Position numbers and translations under genes: made by a program | Shown: in pieces, positions 11,568-22,095 of the stretch | How positions within the stretch are numbered: the stretch's first letter is position 1 | How the letters are laid out: the number at the start of each line of letters is the position of its first letter | Notes under the pieces: generated by a model | Database searches by the model: none | What the model was told of the DNA's origin: nothing | What the model saw: only the letters and a program-made list of their open reading frames with translations | Assembly: GCA_964036295.1 (NCBI GenBank) | Contig: OZ038462.1 | Location: 11,642,440-11,706,439 of the forward strand | Source: Plumapathes pennacea | Lineage: Eukaryota; Cnidaria; Anthozoa; Antipatharia; Myriopathidae | Length of the DNA stretch: 64,000 nucleotides | Direction of reading: 5' to 3'

Positions 11568-12791
11568 ATGGTCATCGTCTCGTGCACCGTGCCCCACTGC
11601 GACTACCAGTCAGAGAATGTGTCAGAAGCCCTGGCGATCGCACTCCTGGCCAATCATGGCATAGCTCACCAGAACCCAGCGCCCCCAACCCACAACCCAG
11701 CACTCAGAGGCCCCAAACTTGAGCGGCCCAAAGTCGACATCGGCATCTCTGTCGAGAAATGGAACATATTCACTCGACGGTGGGAGGTGTTTCGGGCTGG
11801 CTCTGGCATCAACGAAGCATCAGCCACCTCACAGTTATTCCAGTGTGCAGGGACCGAGCTTGGGGACAGCATTCTCAAAACAAACCCCAACGCCACAACT
11901 GAATCCCTGCCCCAACTGCTGGCCGCCATGCGCTCTCTGGCAGTTATCCCAGTCGCTACCTGCGTCCTCCGCACCAAACTTCTACGGCTCCGCCAAGAGC
12001 GTGACGAGCCAGCTCGATCATTCGTGGCCAGAGCCCGAGGGAAGGCAGAAACATGCGCCTTCACCACCAAATGCTCATGCGGAAGATCGGCAGACTACAC
12101 AGATCACGCCATTCGTGACGTCATCTTGAATGGCCTCTACGACTGCGACATACGCCGGGAAGTCCTGGGCGTTACAGACATACTCCAAAAGCCAGTAAAC
12201 GAAGTCATCGCCCTGGTAGAAAGCAAGGAGATGGCCTGCAACACCCTACCCTCCCCCTCCCTATCCGCAGTATCGTCATTCCAGCGTCAACAGAACCCGA
12301 CCACGACCCCCGCCTCCACCCCACCCTCTGCGGACCAGGCTAAAGAGGCGAAATGCCCTGAGTGTCAGACCACCTTCAAGATCTTCACGGAGAGAACTCG
12401 GGGCTGGAACACTAAACCCGATCAAGTGTGCATCACCTGCTACAGGGAGCAACGCCGCAGGAAGCGCCAACAACGGGCGCCAACAACGGGCACCTCCACA
12501 GCGCTCGCCCCAGGCCCCCCTATCATCCGTCCAGGCCGTAGAGTCGGAGTCGATCTCTCAGGTCGCCGCCCTCCATACAGATGGCCCCAGAGCCTCCCGC
12601 ACACCGCAGACGCGTCCTCACAACTCCCAGCACCGTTAGCAGCCCGTCCGCACCGAGACTGGCCCACCATATCTTCACCAAGGGTGAGTGGCGACAAGCC
12701 CGCCTCCAAGACCACCCCAGAGTACCTCTCACAATCTCGCTCGCCCGACCAGGTCACGTTGGCAACCACTCCAGCGGCAACGCCCCAGTGA
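11568..12791 (+). CDS. Gypsy-1 gag-like protein with C-terminal cysteine motif
   Basis: This is a 407-codon open frame starting at the first ATG 24 bp after the 5' LTR. The central part (about residues 60-210) is a Gypsy gag-like capsid region with KWNIFTRRWEVF, LFQCAGTELGDSIL and the RLRQERDEPARSFVARARGKAETC segment. It is followed by a proline-rich linker and a CPEC...CITCYREQRRRKRQ zinc-binding-like motif with a basic tail (about residues 275-315). An N-terminal CTVPHCDY motif may be another zinc site. It overlaps the downstream protease frame, a common gag/pol arrangement using frameshifting. This is the only intact open frame of the element. Confidence 0.75.
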   Translation: MVIVSCTVPHCDYQSENVSEALAIALLANHGIAHQNPAPPTHNPALRGPKLERPKVDIGISVEKWNIFTRRWEVFRAGSGINEASATSQLFQCAGTELGDSILKTNPNATTESLPQLLAAMRSLAVIPVATCVLRTKLLRLRQERDEPARSFVARARGKAETCAFTTKCSCGRSADYTDHAIRDVILNGLYDCDIRREVLGVTDILQKPVNEVIALVESKEMACNTLPSPSLSAVSSFQRQQNPTTTPASTPPSADQAKEAKCPECQTTFKIFTERTRGWNTKPDQVCITCYREQRRRKRQQRAPTTGTSTALAPGPPIIRPGRRVGVDLSGRRPPYRWPQSLPHTADASSQLPAPLAARPHRDWPTISSPRVSGDKPASKTTPEYLSQSRSPDQVTLATTPAATPQ

Positions 12792-13168
12792 CCCAGGCTG
12801 AAGTTACCACCATAGCCGACACAGGCGAACAATCTGATTTATGGTCGCTGGACAGTTTCCTCACCTGTGGTTTCTCACGAGAGGACCTCCACACCATCAG
12901 CCTCAGCCTATCAGCAGCCAACCGTTCCCCCATCAGCATCGAAGGGGCATTCTTCGCCCAGTTAGCCACCAAGTCTTGCAGCGGTGAGATCACGTCATGC
13001 CACAGCATGGTATACGTAAGCAGTTCGGTAACGTCAATGTACCTGTCGCACGAGTCTCTACTGAACCTCGGGCTACTGCCACCTACCTTCCCATCCATCG
13101 ACGACTCCACCGACCAGCTGCGAGCCCCATGCACTACCCTCCGTAAACGCTACGCGGGAGGTCAATGA
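12581..13168 (+). pseudogene. Gypsy-1 aspartic protease region
   Basis: In a frame overlapping the end of gag, TTIADTGEQSDLW (about 12806-12844) carries the DTG-type catalytic motif of retroviral-like aspartic proteases. It is followed by a beta-rich stretch and LLNLGLLPPTFP, the usual second half of the fold. The frame closes at 13168 before RT, so a frame change is needed to reach the RT segment at 13287. Processing of the polyprotein would be its role. Confidence 0.7.
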
Positions 13169-13262
13169 TGGCTGCTCCACACCTCACGACAGACGTGACG
13201 CGCCATGCTCGTGCCCCCTACGCGAAGTCGCACCACAACGACCGCCAGGGCTGCCCTTCCCC

Positions 13263-14665
13263 TGCACCACCGAGAACAACGGGCGCATGAAGGCATGGCT
13301 GCTACAGCGCTACGCCGCGTCCACTTTCAACACATGCCCTCACCGAGCACTCCCTTGCATGGAGGAACCAGCAGTGGAGATCCATGTTGACCCCGCTGCC
13401 ACACCCAAGGCCTTCCACACCCCTGCAAATGTGCCCCTCCATTGGCAGGAGCGGGTATACGATGACCTCCTCCGTGATGAAGCCCTTGGCGTCATCGAGC
13501 GCGTGTCCTACGGCGAACCCGTGACCTGGTGTCACAGAATTGTCATCACACGGAAGCACGACGGATCCCCACGAAGAACAGTCGACCTCTCGCCACTCAA
13601 CAAGTTCTGCCAGCAGAAGACGTTCGCGATGGAGTCACCATTCCACTTGGCGCGCTGTATACCCAAGGACACCTGGAAGACAGTGACAGATGCCTGGAAT
13701 GGTTACCACAGCGTTCCCCTTCGCCCATCTGACAGACCCTTGACAACCTTCATCACGCCATTTGGCCGCTGGCGCTACATGAGGGCACCACAAGGCTTCC
13801 TATCATCAGGAGACGGCTATAATCGCCGCTTCGACTCCATCCTGTCCCCAATGGAGCGCAAGGAACGATGTGTGGATGACACCATCCACTATGACAGCGA
13901 CCTAGAAGAGCACTGGTGGAGGACCATCAACTTCCTCACCCGCGTTGGGCAGACAGGCATCGTCCTCAACCCCGAGAAGTTCCAATTTGCAGAACGCAGC
14001 GTCAACTTCGCCGGTTTCAGGGTGTCGGACCAGACCATCGAGCCGCTACCCAAATACCTTGACGCCATCAGGGACTTCCCCTCGCCAACATCCACTACTG
14101 ATATTAGGAGCTGGTTCGGCCTCGTCAATCAAGTATCCCACTACGCACAGCTGCGTGACACCATGGCGCCCTTCAAACCCTTCCTCAGCGCATGCCACAC
14201 ATTCGCGTGGACACCCGAGCTGGAGGAAGCCTTCCAAGCGTCAAAGGAGGCCATTGTCGAAGCCATCTGCCAGGGTGTCGAAATCTTCGACATACAAAAA
14301 CGCACGTGTCTCCGCCCCGACTGGTCCAAGCGCGGCATCGGCTACTTCCTTCTCCAGCAACACTGCAGCTGCCCATCTGGCGTCCCCGACTGCTGCCCTG
14401 ACGGATGGAGGATTACCCTCGCTGGCTCACGGTTCCTATCATCGGCAGAGCAGCGCTATGCAGCCATTGAGGGAGAAGCCCTGGCCGTAGCCTGGGGCCT
14501 CGAACAGACCGTTACTTTAAACATGGATGTGACAACCTAGTCGTCATAACTGACCACAAACTCCTGGTCAAGATATTTGGTGACCATACCCTCGACGAAA
14601 TCACCAACTCGCGCCTGTTCCGCCTAAAGCAGCGAACCCTCCCATGGAGATTTGACATTCAGCAC
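13263..14665 (+). pseudogene. Gypsy-1 reverse transcriptase and RNase H
   Basis: The open segment 13287-14540 carries PVTWCHRIVITRKHDGSPRRTVDLSPLN split over RT motifs 1-2, FITPFGRWRYMRAPQGFLSSGD, and the catalytic box CVDDTIHYD (13870-13896). Here Cys replaces the usual aromatic residue before VDD. After NFAGFRVSD and the tether (DIRSWFGLVNQVSHYA) comes an RNase H region (RPDWSKRGIGYFL, RYAAIEGEALAVAWGL). A frameshift at about 14510 moves the rest (ITDHKLLVKIFGD, FDIQHMPGKSN) into another frame. The two catalytic Asp residues are retained. Confidence 0.85.
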
Positions 14666-16313
14666 ATGCCCGGGAAGAGCAACCACTCCGCTGATGCAGC
14701 CTTGAGATACCCCTCACCATCCGGCTCTGTAAACAGCACCTTCCCTGACCCACCCAGCGTCCCCGACCTCACAGAGTCAGCGCTAATGGCCGCCATCCGC
14801 AGCGACACTCAGGAGTTTGGCATCATTTCCTGGGCCCTCCTCGCACAAGAGACAGCCACGGACACATCTCTGAGCCACCTGCTGAGACTCACAGAGCAAG
14901 GAGGCCTCAATCGAGACAACCCGGCCCTTGGCAGCTTTCGGCCCATCTGCGACTCTGTCTACGCCCAAGACGGCGTCCTCCTGTACCAGGACCGCGTGGT
15001 GATCCCCCAAACCCTCCGCCGTCAAGTTCTCCAGCACCTCCACGCTGCCCACCAGGGGACCTCCACCATGGAGCAGCGAGCCCATGCCATCATCTTTTGG
15101 CCCGGGATGTCGAAGGACATCCGAGAAACGAGGGAAGGATGCACGGACTGCAACAGAAATGCCCCCTCACAGGCCGCAACACCACCTCTGCCATCCCCAC
15201 CACCATCAACCCCAATCGATGCCGCATTCGCCGACTTCTTCGACCACAGAGGCCACCACTATCTCGTAGGAGATCGCCTCTCCGGCTGGGTGGAGGTGTT
15301 GAGCTCCACAACAGGCACCACCCTTGGGGGCTCCGCCGGACTGGTCCGTCACCTACGCTCGTTCTTCAGCGCGTTCGGGGTACCAGAAGAGCTCTCCAGC
15401 GATGGCGGCCCAGAATTCACTGCGAAGCATACCGAAGACTTCCTCCGACTCTGGGGCGTGAGGCACCGCATATCCTGTCACCTTCCCACAGTCTAATGGG
15501 AGAGCCGAGGTAGCAGTAAAGACCGCCAAGCGCCTCCTGATGTCTAACACCGGCCCGACCAGAAGTCTGGACCACAACCGCTTCCTGTGCGCCATGCTTC
15601 AGCTGAGGAACACCCCCGATCCTGACTGCAACCTCTCCCCGGCGCAGATCATCTTCGGACGCCCGCTACGAGACCCCCTGGCCTTCATCAACCGCCTGGA
15701 GAAGTACTCCAGCCCCAACATCCGTCCACTATGGCGACAGGCATGGGCTGCTAAGGAAGACGCGCTCCGGGCATGCATCACTCGCACCAGTGAGTGCCTG
15801 AAGTCCCACTCACAGCCACTACGCCCCCTATCCATCGGTGAGAGAGTTTTCCTGCAAAATCAGCAAGGCCCCATCCAACCAAGTGGGACAGATCGGGAGT
15901 GGTAATGGAATCGCCCGGTCATGACCAGTACCGTGTGAAGGTCGATGGGTCCGGAAGGCTCACACTTCGCAACTGCCGCTTCCTCCATGCGTATACACAA
16001 GCCACCCCGACCATCGCCCCACAACAGCAGGCGGCAGCAGGCGGCAGCAGACCCCCCCGACAGCAGCGCTGGACAGCCCAGGCCTCTTCCAATCCCCCGA
16101 GCCCCATACCACGGGTCCTGCCAGACAGTCCACCGCCATCAGCTGGCAAAGGCACTGTGGAAGTTCCCCCCATATCACCACCACAGTTGCCTCAGGTGCA
16201 ACCCCACCACCACCACGTCCATGCCGTTCACGACGGCCACCCAAACATTACGAGCCTGAAACAGGAAAATGGCTTACCTGAGTCCACTAACCTACGTCAT
16301 ACTTCGTCACTGT
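14666..16313 (+). pseudogene. Gypsy-1 integrase and C-terminal tail, three frames
   Basis: The open segment 14666-15496 has the zinc-binding HLHAAHQGTS...CTDCNRNAP region and the core start FADFFDHRGHHYLV with the first Asp, then SSDGGPEFTA with the second. A frameshift near 15490 places the Glu region (SNGRAEVAVKTAKR) and RNTPDPDCNLSPAQIIFGRPLRD in the frame of 15540-15905. Another frame change near 15895 leads to YRVKVDGSGRLTLRNCRFLH and a proline/glutamine-rich end. DNA insertion is the family role, and this copy cannot make the whole protein. Confidence 0.82.
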
Positions 16314-16335
16314 AGGTTCCCAGACTGGGGGGGGA

Positions 16336-16625
16336 TGAAAGGACTACCCGCTGACCAACAGTCAGCCCCGAACCACCGCTGACCAACAGTCAGCTCCGAA
16401 CTACCGCTGACCAAAGTTAGGAAGCGGTCGGCCATTTTGTTGTTCTCCACGAGCGAACTCACATGATCGTCAGCGCGTCCCTGTGATTGCACTTTATCAG
16501 TTATTGTAAGTCAGTGACTTTTGATATATTGATTTCCTGTTATGTTGTTACTTAGCTCGGCGTTCAAATTGTATTGTAGGACTTATCATCGTCGTCATTA
16601 AATTTAAAATCACGATCGAGGAGTT
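16336..16625 (+). repeat. Gypsy-1 3' LTR
   Basis: It starts TGAAAGGACTACCCGC directly after a purine run with eight consecutive G residues (16327-16335), a plausible polypurine tract. It is equal in length to the 5' LTR with about nine substitutions, several clustered at CACATGATCGTCAGC. Confidence 0.88.
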
Positions 16626-16687
16626 AAACAAGCTAGCCAAAGCGTTATACAATTTACTGGACAATTTAGTCGCGAGATAACGTCAGT

Positions 16688-16885
16688 TTGGTCTTCATTC
16701 CCAATGGTCCACTCCCAACTCTGCCAGATGACCTTGTTAAGTCTGATACTACCCTACTAACCAGTTCTGCCAAGAAGAAACTTGAAATTAAGGATAACAA
16801 GGAAATCACTACAGCAAAGCAAAGTGCAATGTCAACTCTCTTTGGGGATGTTTATATAACAGCTGTTCACAAGCCAAAGTTGTAG
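16688..16885 (+). pseudogene. Unrecognised coding scrap
   Basis: This is a 65-codon open frame with a plausible protein-like composition (VFIPNGPLPTLPDDLVKSD, then a lysine-rich stretch). I do not recognise the family. It lies between the Gypsy-1 3' LTR and the truncated RT of Gypsy-2 and may be the upstream end of that element or part of another transposon. No splice or start context supports a host gene. Confidence 0.25.
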
Positions 16886-16900
16886 TGTTGGTGGTCAGTT

Positions 16901-17840
16901 GTGGCAGAAGGCAGTGACACTGACATCCGTGAGAGATATGCAGATATTCTCACTGGAGTTGGAAAGCTGAAGGATTACCAGCTTAAGCTACACATTAACA
17001 AGGATGTGAAACCAGTTGCTCAGCCAGTTCGGAGACTTCCATTTGGATTGAGAGAGAAAGTTGATGAAAAACTGGATGATCTGTTGTCGAAGGACATAAT
17101 CGAGGAAGTGCCAAACACTCCAACTGAATGGGTTTCACCACTTGTCGTTGTGCCAAAATCCGACGGGGACATTCGAGTCTGCATTGATATGCGCAGGGCC
17201 AATGAAGCAATTGTGCGCGAGACACCCCATTCCAACAATTGAGGAAGTCCTGTACGACCTTAACGGTGCTACTGTATTCAGTAAACTCGATCTCAAGTGG
17301 GGATTTCATCAGATTGAGCTGGAGGAACAGTCACGTGAGATAACAACATTTGTGACCCACAGAGGATTGTACCGATATAAGAGGTTGATGTTTGGAATCA
17401 CTTCTGCTCCTGAGAAATACCAGAAGATTGTCTCAGATGTCATCCAAGGTTGTAATGGAGCAGCCAACATCGCAGATGACCTGATTGTCTATGGTTCTGA
17501 TTTGGAGGATCACGACAGGAATTTGCATGCAGTTCTTGAGCGCCTAAGGCAGTCTTTGGACATGAACTGAGTAGCCGAGGTGTTGCGCCAAGTGAGGAGA
17601 AGACTGCAGCAGTCGTGAATGCCAGAGCACCAAAGAATGTTTCTGAAGTCCGGTCGTTTGTACAGCTTGTGCAGTACTCAGCGAAGTTTATCCCCAATTT
17701 TGCCCAAGTTGCAGAACCACTACGTAAGCTGCTCAGAAAGGAAGTCATTTGTGTGGGAGACGGAACAGCAGGAATCGTTTCAGGGACTCAAACAGCTCAT
17801 GTCAACAGCCAAGGCTCTTGCTTACTTTCGCGATGACTAC
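16901..17840 (+). pseudogene. Gypsy-2 reverse transcriptase, broken
   Basis: Segment 16901-17242 holds the RT N-terminus (KPVAQPVRRLPFGLREKV, EWVSPLVVVPKSDGDIRVCI). After a frameshift near 17222, segment 17225-17570 carries VFSKLDLKWGFHQIEL, YRYKRLMFGITSAPE and the catalytic IADDLIVYG box. The end of that box region is joined to sequence (SEEKTAAVVNARAPKNVSEVRSF in parts) that normally lies further downstream, so about 20 codons appear deleted near 17560-17600. Another frameshift near 17745 leads into the RNase H frame. Confidence 0.82.
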
Positions 17841-19589
17841 GAGACCAGGATTGTAGCTGATGCAGGCCCAGAAGGTCTTGGTGCAGTGCTGCTACAACTT
17901 CAAGGGGAAGAGTGGAGAGCAGTTTCCTATGCTTCACAGAACCTCACAGAGGTTGAGAGACGGTACGCTCAGACAGAGAAAGAGGCACTTGCTCTGGTTT
18001 GGGCATGCGAGAGATTCAACATTTATGTGTATGGTCGCGAGTTTGAGTTGGAGACCGACCATAAGCCACTGCAGTATATCTTCAGCAAGTCTTCCAAGCC
18101 ATCCGCAAGTGTCGAGCGTTGGGTTCTTCGTTTACAGTGCTACAACTACAAAGTAGTTTACCGCCCCGGGAAGACAAACGCTGCGTACGCTTTGTCTAGG
18201 CTCAACCAAGCAAACCCCAAGGATCCAAGTAGTCAGACTGAGGACCTTGTGAGATTTGTTGTGCAAGAGAACACACCTGTTGCTGTGACCCCAGGAGAAA
18301 TTGAAAGGGAATCGGAGAATGATCCAGAGATAGCAAGTGTACGCCGCTATATCCAGATGGGAGATTGGTCACAGTGCAAGATGCCAAGTTACCTCTGTGT
18401 AAAGAATGAACTGTGTTCCATTGGAAAGCTTGTTCTTCGAGGAGACAGAATCGTTATATCCCAGAGCCTCAGGAGAACAGTGCTAGAGTGTGCTCATGAG
18501 GGACACCAGGGCATTGTGAAAATGAAGAGTCAGTTGCGAACCAAAGTATGGTGGCCGAAAATGGACGCAGACGCTGAAAAACTGTGTAAGTCGTGTCATG
18601 GATGCCAAGTTGTAGGAGAGTTTAGTCGTCCGGAGCCAATGCAGAGAACGGAGCCACCTACAGGCCCATGGCAGGACGTTGCAATGGACCTGATGGGTCC
18701 AATGCCTTCGGGAGAAAGCTTGTTAGTCATCGTGGATTACTACAGCCGATATTATGAAGTGGTAACCATGCATTCAACTACAACACAGAAGATAATTGTA
18801 GCTCTGAATGGAGTCTTCGCAAGATTTGGTTTTCCCCACTCTGTGAAGGCAGACAATGGCCCACAGTTTGTGTCTGAACAGTTTTCAAGATACCTACAAG
18901 ACAACGGGGTGGAACACAGGAGGTCTCCACCACTTTGGCCGCAAGCCAACGGAGAAGTTGAACGTCAAAACTGAACACTTCTGAAAACCTGCAAAGTTGC
19001 TGCAGCAGAAAGGAAGAGCTGGCAGGAGGAAATGCAGAAATTCCTCCTGGCATATCGCAGCACACCCCAAACCAACACAGGAGCTACACCAGCCTATATT
19101 ATGTTTGGTAGAGAACTAAAAACCAAACTGCCAGAGTTGAGGCGCGATGGGACTGTGCTAGATGAGGGAATAAGAGAGCGGGACTGGAGCCGGAAACTAG
19201 CCCAGAAAGCCTATGCAGACAACCGGCGAGGAGCCTCAGCAAGCCCAATAGTTCCAGGAGATCAAGTTCTGTTGAAGAACACCAAGACAACTGGAAAACT
19301 TGCACCCAACTTTGAGAAAGAACCATATACAGTTCTGACTAAGGAGGGACACGAGGTGACACTGCAATCAAATGAAGGAGTCGTGTACAGAAGGGACAGT
19401 TCATTTGTGAAACCATTTAACCCTCCATTGGAGATGGATACTCAGAAGGCTGATGATCTGCAAGTTTGTTCTGACACAAATTTGAGTGACACTAAACCTT
19501 TTGAAACTGTCGAAGAGTCTTTGAGACCGAAGCGTGTTACTAAGTTACCTGAGAAGTTCAAAGACTTTGTTATGGAAAAGCCAAAGTGA
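17745..19589 (+). pseudogene. Gypsy-2 RNase H and integrase, one premature TGA
   Basis: The frame that ends at 18974 contains the RNase H motifs ADAGPEGLGAVLLQ, RYAQTEKEALALVWACERF and ETDHKPLQYIF. It continues with the integrase zinc-binding motif (HEGHQGIVKMKSQLR, CKSCHGCQV) and the core: MDLMGPMPSGESLLVIVDYYSRY, KADNGPQFVSE and PQANGEVERQN. The TGA at 18972-18974 interrupts the frame immediately after the catalytic Glu region. The same frame resumes (QKFLLAYRSTPQTNTGATPA) and runs to 19589 with the usual Gypsy integrase C-terminal domain (PGDQVLLKN). It is a near-complete but dead integrase. Confidence 0.87.
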
Positions 19590-19721
19590 AGTGACACTTG
19601 TTCATGTGGAATCTTGGACATTTGTTATGTTTGTTCTGTTTATAGCATAAGCAGTAGGCACGCTATGTTAAGATATTTTCAATCTTAGGTTTCAGTGCTA
19701 TACTTCTGAGAAAGGAAGGGA

Positions 19722-19904
19722 TGTAGTGTTCTGAACCGGAAGTCAGCCTACCGGAAGTATTCTGATAGTGTCCGACCGCAATGTATGACGGTCGAAAATG
19801 GGCAGCCATTTTTGTCGTATGTATGTTGTGTTACGTCTTGAGTGATTAAACGTGTTATGTATTAATCTGACTCAATCCTTGCCATCCGGCACCTAAACGT
19901 TACA
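19722..19904 (+). repeat. Gypsy-2 3' LTR
   Basis: TGTAGTGTTCTGAACC at 19722 follows a purine-rich tract (GAGAAAGGAAGGGA, 19708-19721) and ends CACCTAAACGTTACA. This gives a 183-bp TG...CA unit. No 5' partner is present in the window. Confidence 0.7.
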
Positions 19905-19905
19905 A

Positions 19906-20180
19906 AAGTCACATCAGTCTATTTGTGAGGCAGAGGTTTCACAGTATAAGAAAGAGCCACCCATAAATGCTACAGACAATCCTCTCATCTGGTGGAGTCA
20001 ACAATGTTACAGATATCCCTCATTATCTGTAGTTGCAAAGTACCTCTACACTCCTGCTACCTCAGTGCCAGCAGAGAGAGTGTTTTCAACAGCAGGCGAT
20101 ATAGTCAGCCCAGAGATCTCAGTTGAAATCACAACATGTTGATAGGTTGATGTTTCTCAAGAAGAATTGGAAACCTTAAA
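19906..20180 (+). pseudogene. hAT transposase C-terminal dimerisation scrap
   Basis: In one frame the sequence reads EAEVSQYKKEPP, NPLIWWSQQCYRYPSLSVVAKYL and TPATSVPAERVFSTAGDIV. This is the conserved hAT C-terminal signature (NPLxWW, then ATSVPxERVFSTAG). After a frameshift near 20115 the terminal QHVDRLMFLKKNW follows. Nothing of the catalytic domain is present upstream, because the Gypsy-2 LTR ends immediately before it. It belongs to a different hAT lineage from the CGGBP1-like element at 25843-30056. Confidence 0.82.
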
Positions 20181-20875
20181 CAGACTTTGTTGTTACAGTT
20201 GTTTTGGTTTGCTTCAAAGTAGTACAGCAAGAAAGAACTCATTTCGTTTCATTGATACACTAACGATCACAAATGGAGTTACTTGTATATGTGACACTGG
20301 ACAGAGAAGAGTTTAACACAAACTGATTTCCCTTCTTCTGGCCACGAAACTGTTGCTTTAGATAAAGTACATTTCACTTTGAATAGTTTTGACTGTTTAG
20401 ACTTTATAGCTTATATTGTCATTTAGTTCCAGGTTTTTCAATATCTTACATGTTTGCTTGTCACGAACAAAGAAATTAATACAAAAAACAACATTATGGT
20501 TTTCACAAATTTAATTCATACTTCATTACTATCACAATATTATTGCAATAATACCACTACTATTGCAATACTTTCGCAATAGTCAAATTCTCCTCAATAG
20601 TCACCCCTAGTGTCCTGGATGTTGCTTTTTATGACTTTTAAAGATGCAGCCGAATAGGACTCGTACTAATAGAGGCAGAAAGCCTGGATGTTTTGGTAGA
20701 AACATACTAGTTGCACAGTATTAGTTGCTACTGAACTGACAAGTCCTCCAGACTTTGAAAAACCACTAACCAGTCCAATTGATTGATTCTCCAACTGTTC
20801 TCGTAACTGATAAACGTAATAGTAGCACAGCCAGTTTCAGGACTTGTGATAGTCCGCTAGTTCATTCGTGCTAGT
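20181..20875. other. No gene seen, AT-rich
   Basis: This is AT-rich non-coding DNA with a cluster of short TATTGCAATA-type motifs at 20535-20585. No coding similarity or RNA gene is visible on either strand. Confidence 0.4.
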
Positions 20876-21335
20876 AACCCTTATTACATTTGTGGCCAAA
20901 CTCTTATTACACTTGTGACCTTTGTCGGAAACTGAGTGATACGTGTGAGTGATGCAACGGAGATAATTGCCATTTTTGATTCGTGAGTCAGAATAAGTGT
21001 ACCTTTGTAGTCTACCCATTGTGTCAACTAATCATCTGAAACAAATAAGTAATCATGGGTGCAGCCCTTTGTGGGAGATTTTGTGATTAAATCCAATGTG
21101 ATTAGAGATAGTTGAGCGAGAGCACTGTAGAACCTTTTGAGACCGAGAGAGTGAAATATAGTCATCGTGATAATCGTGACCGTGTGAGTTTTCTACCTCG
21201 TGTTCCCAACATTACCTCTATTACACTTGTGGCCAAACCCTTATCACACTTGTGTCCTTTATTACACTTGTGGCCAAACCTTTATTACACTTGTGACCTT
21301 TATTACACTTGTGGCCATTTATTACATTTGAGGCC
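20876..21335. repeat. Short tandem repeats of a TTATTACACTTGTGGCC unit
   Basis: Units of about 16-22 bp built on TTATTACACTTGTG(G/A)CC(AAAC) occur twice at 20879-20925 and about six times at 21215-21335, with variant bases in most copies. The second array runs directly into a Gypsy integrase fragment at 21336. The spacing is irregular and the units are contiguous, so this is a degenerate minisatellite and not a CRISPR-type array. Confidence 0.7.
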
Positions 21336-21832
21336 TCAAGATGGTGTCATGTACAAAGGAATGAAAGTCATCATACCCAGCTCAATGCACCCTCAGATCA
21401 TAGCAAGGGTTCACTCCAGCCAGTTAGACCCATATGCTTGTGTGAGAAGGGCCCGAGATGTGCTCTTCTGGCTTAATATGTCAGGCGAAATTAAAGACTC
21501 TGTAAAGAGCCGTGAAGTCTGCAATGACTTTTTAGCTAAACAACAGGAGCCCCTCACGACCCACAAGATCCCTGATGCACCCTTGTCCTAAAGTAGTAGG
21601 ACAGTATATGTTTTCATCTTCTGGGGAAACCTATTTAGTGACTGTTGATTACTACAGTAACTATTTCGAATTGGACTTACTCCAACAGTAACAGATAACA
21701 ATCCCCAATACTCAAGTGAAGAATTTGCAGCATTTGCATGCAAATCGGAATTCATCCACACCACTAGTTCACCACCATACAGCCAAAGCAATGGAAAGTC
21801 AGAGTCAGCTGTCAAAATTGCCAAGAAATTGG
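21336..21832 (+). pseudogene. Gypsy-4 integrase, left part (split by Gypsy-3)
   Basis: The frame reads QDGVMYKGMKVIIPSSMHPQ and then a decayed zinc-binding region, after which a frameshift leads to GETYLVTVDYYSNYFELDLL (core start). A deletion joins this to TDNNPQYSSEEFAAFACKSE and PPYSQSNGKSESAVKIAKK. The last codons stop exactly at the Gypsy-3 5' LTR, and the integrase continues at 30646. The core Asp-Asn and the Glu region are recognisable, but about 30 codons of the core are missing. Confidence 0.8.
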
Positions 21833-21932
21833 TGTAACGATAGTTCAATCTCTAAGCCAATCACAGTCGAGTTAGCCCATGTGCTTGTGTCTTGTCCCTG
21901 TGGTCTTCACAAGAAACAGACCTATTTATACA
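21833..21932 (+). repeat. Gypsy-3 5' LTR and adjacent primer-binding site
   Basis: TGTAACGATAGTTCAATC to CTATTTATACA, 100 bp, is followed directly by TGGTGTCAGCAG, a typical LTR-adjacent primer-binding sequence. It is similar to 30553-30644 apart from a short replaced stretch near its 3' third. Confidence 0.85.
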
Positions 21933-22095
21933 TGGTGTCAGCAGTGAACTGTAAGACACGAAAAGGCAACACAAATTCGTTCAAGTGAGACGTGCAGTTA
22001 GACACGTGAAGGAACGAAGGCTTGTCAAGTGTAGACAAGATGCCTAATGAAAACAATGCAGGTGTGCCAGCACCGGAGCCACAATATATTGCAAT

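Larger units (their letters stand above)
11254..16625 (+). mobile_element. Gypsy-1 LTR retrotransposon, both LTRs present
   Basis: Two 290-bp direct repeats (11254-11543 and 16336-16625) flank gag, protease, RT/RNase H and integrase coding on the plus strand. The LTRs differ at about nine positions (around 97 percent identity), so insertion is relatively recent, but the coding region already has several frameshifts. The interior is markedly GC- and proline-codon-rich compared with all neighbours. The bases bordering the LTRs do not match each other (GTACC versus AAACA), and the flanks (antisense Harbinger left, unrelated sequence right) do not form one interrupted sequence. A later rearrangement or inter-element recombination is therefore likely. 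Confidence 0.9.
16901..19904 (+). mobile_element. Gypsy-2 LTR retrotransposon, 5'-truncated
   Basis: It retains RT, RNase H, integrase and a 3' LTR but no gag, protease or 5' LTR. Its protein motifs and LTR differ from Gypsy-1, so it is a separate family. At least three frameshifts, a deletion in the RT thumb and one in-frame TGA inactivate it. The right LTR end (TTACA at 19904) abuts a hAT transposase fragment. Confidence 0.85.

Noticed and set aside
11666..12070. 134-codon minus-strand frame across Gypsy-1 gag
   Set aside because: GC-rich coding produces long antisense open frames; the plus-strand frame has gag features and this one none.
20876..21335. Repeated TTATTACACTTGTGGCC units as a CRISPR-like array
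   Set aside because: The units are nearly contiguous with variable sequence and no unique spacers, and the genome is clearly eukaryotic. It is a degenerate minisatellite.
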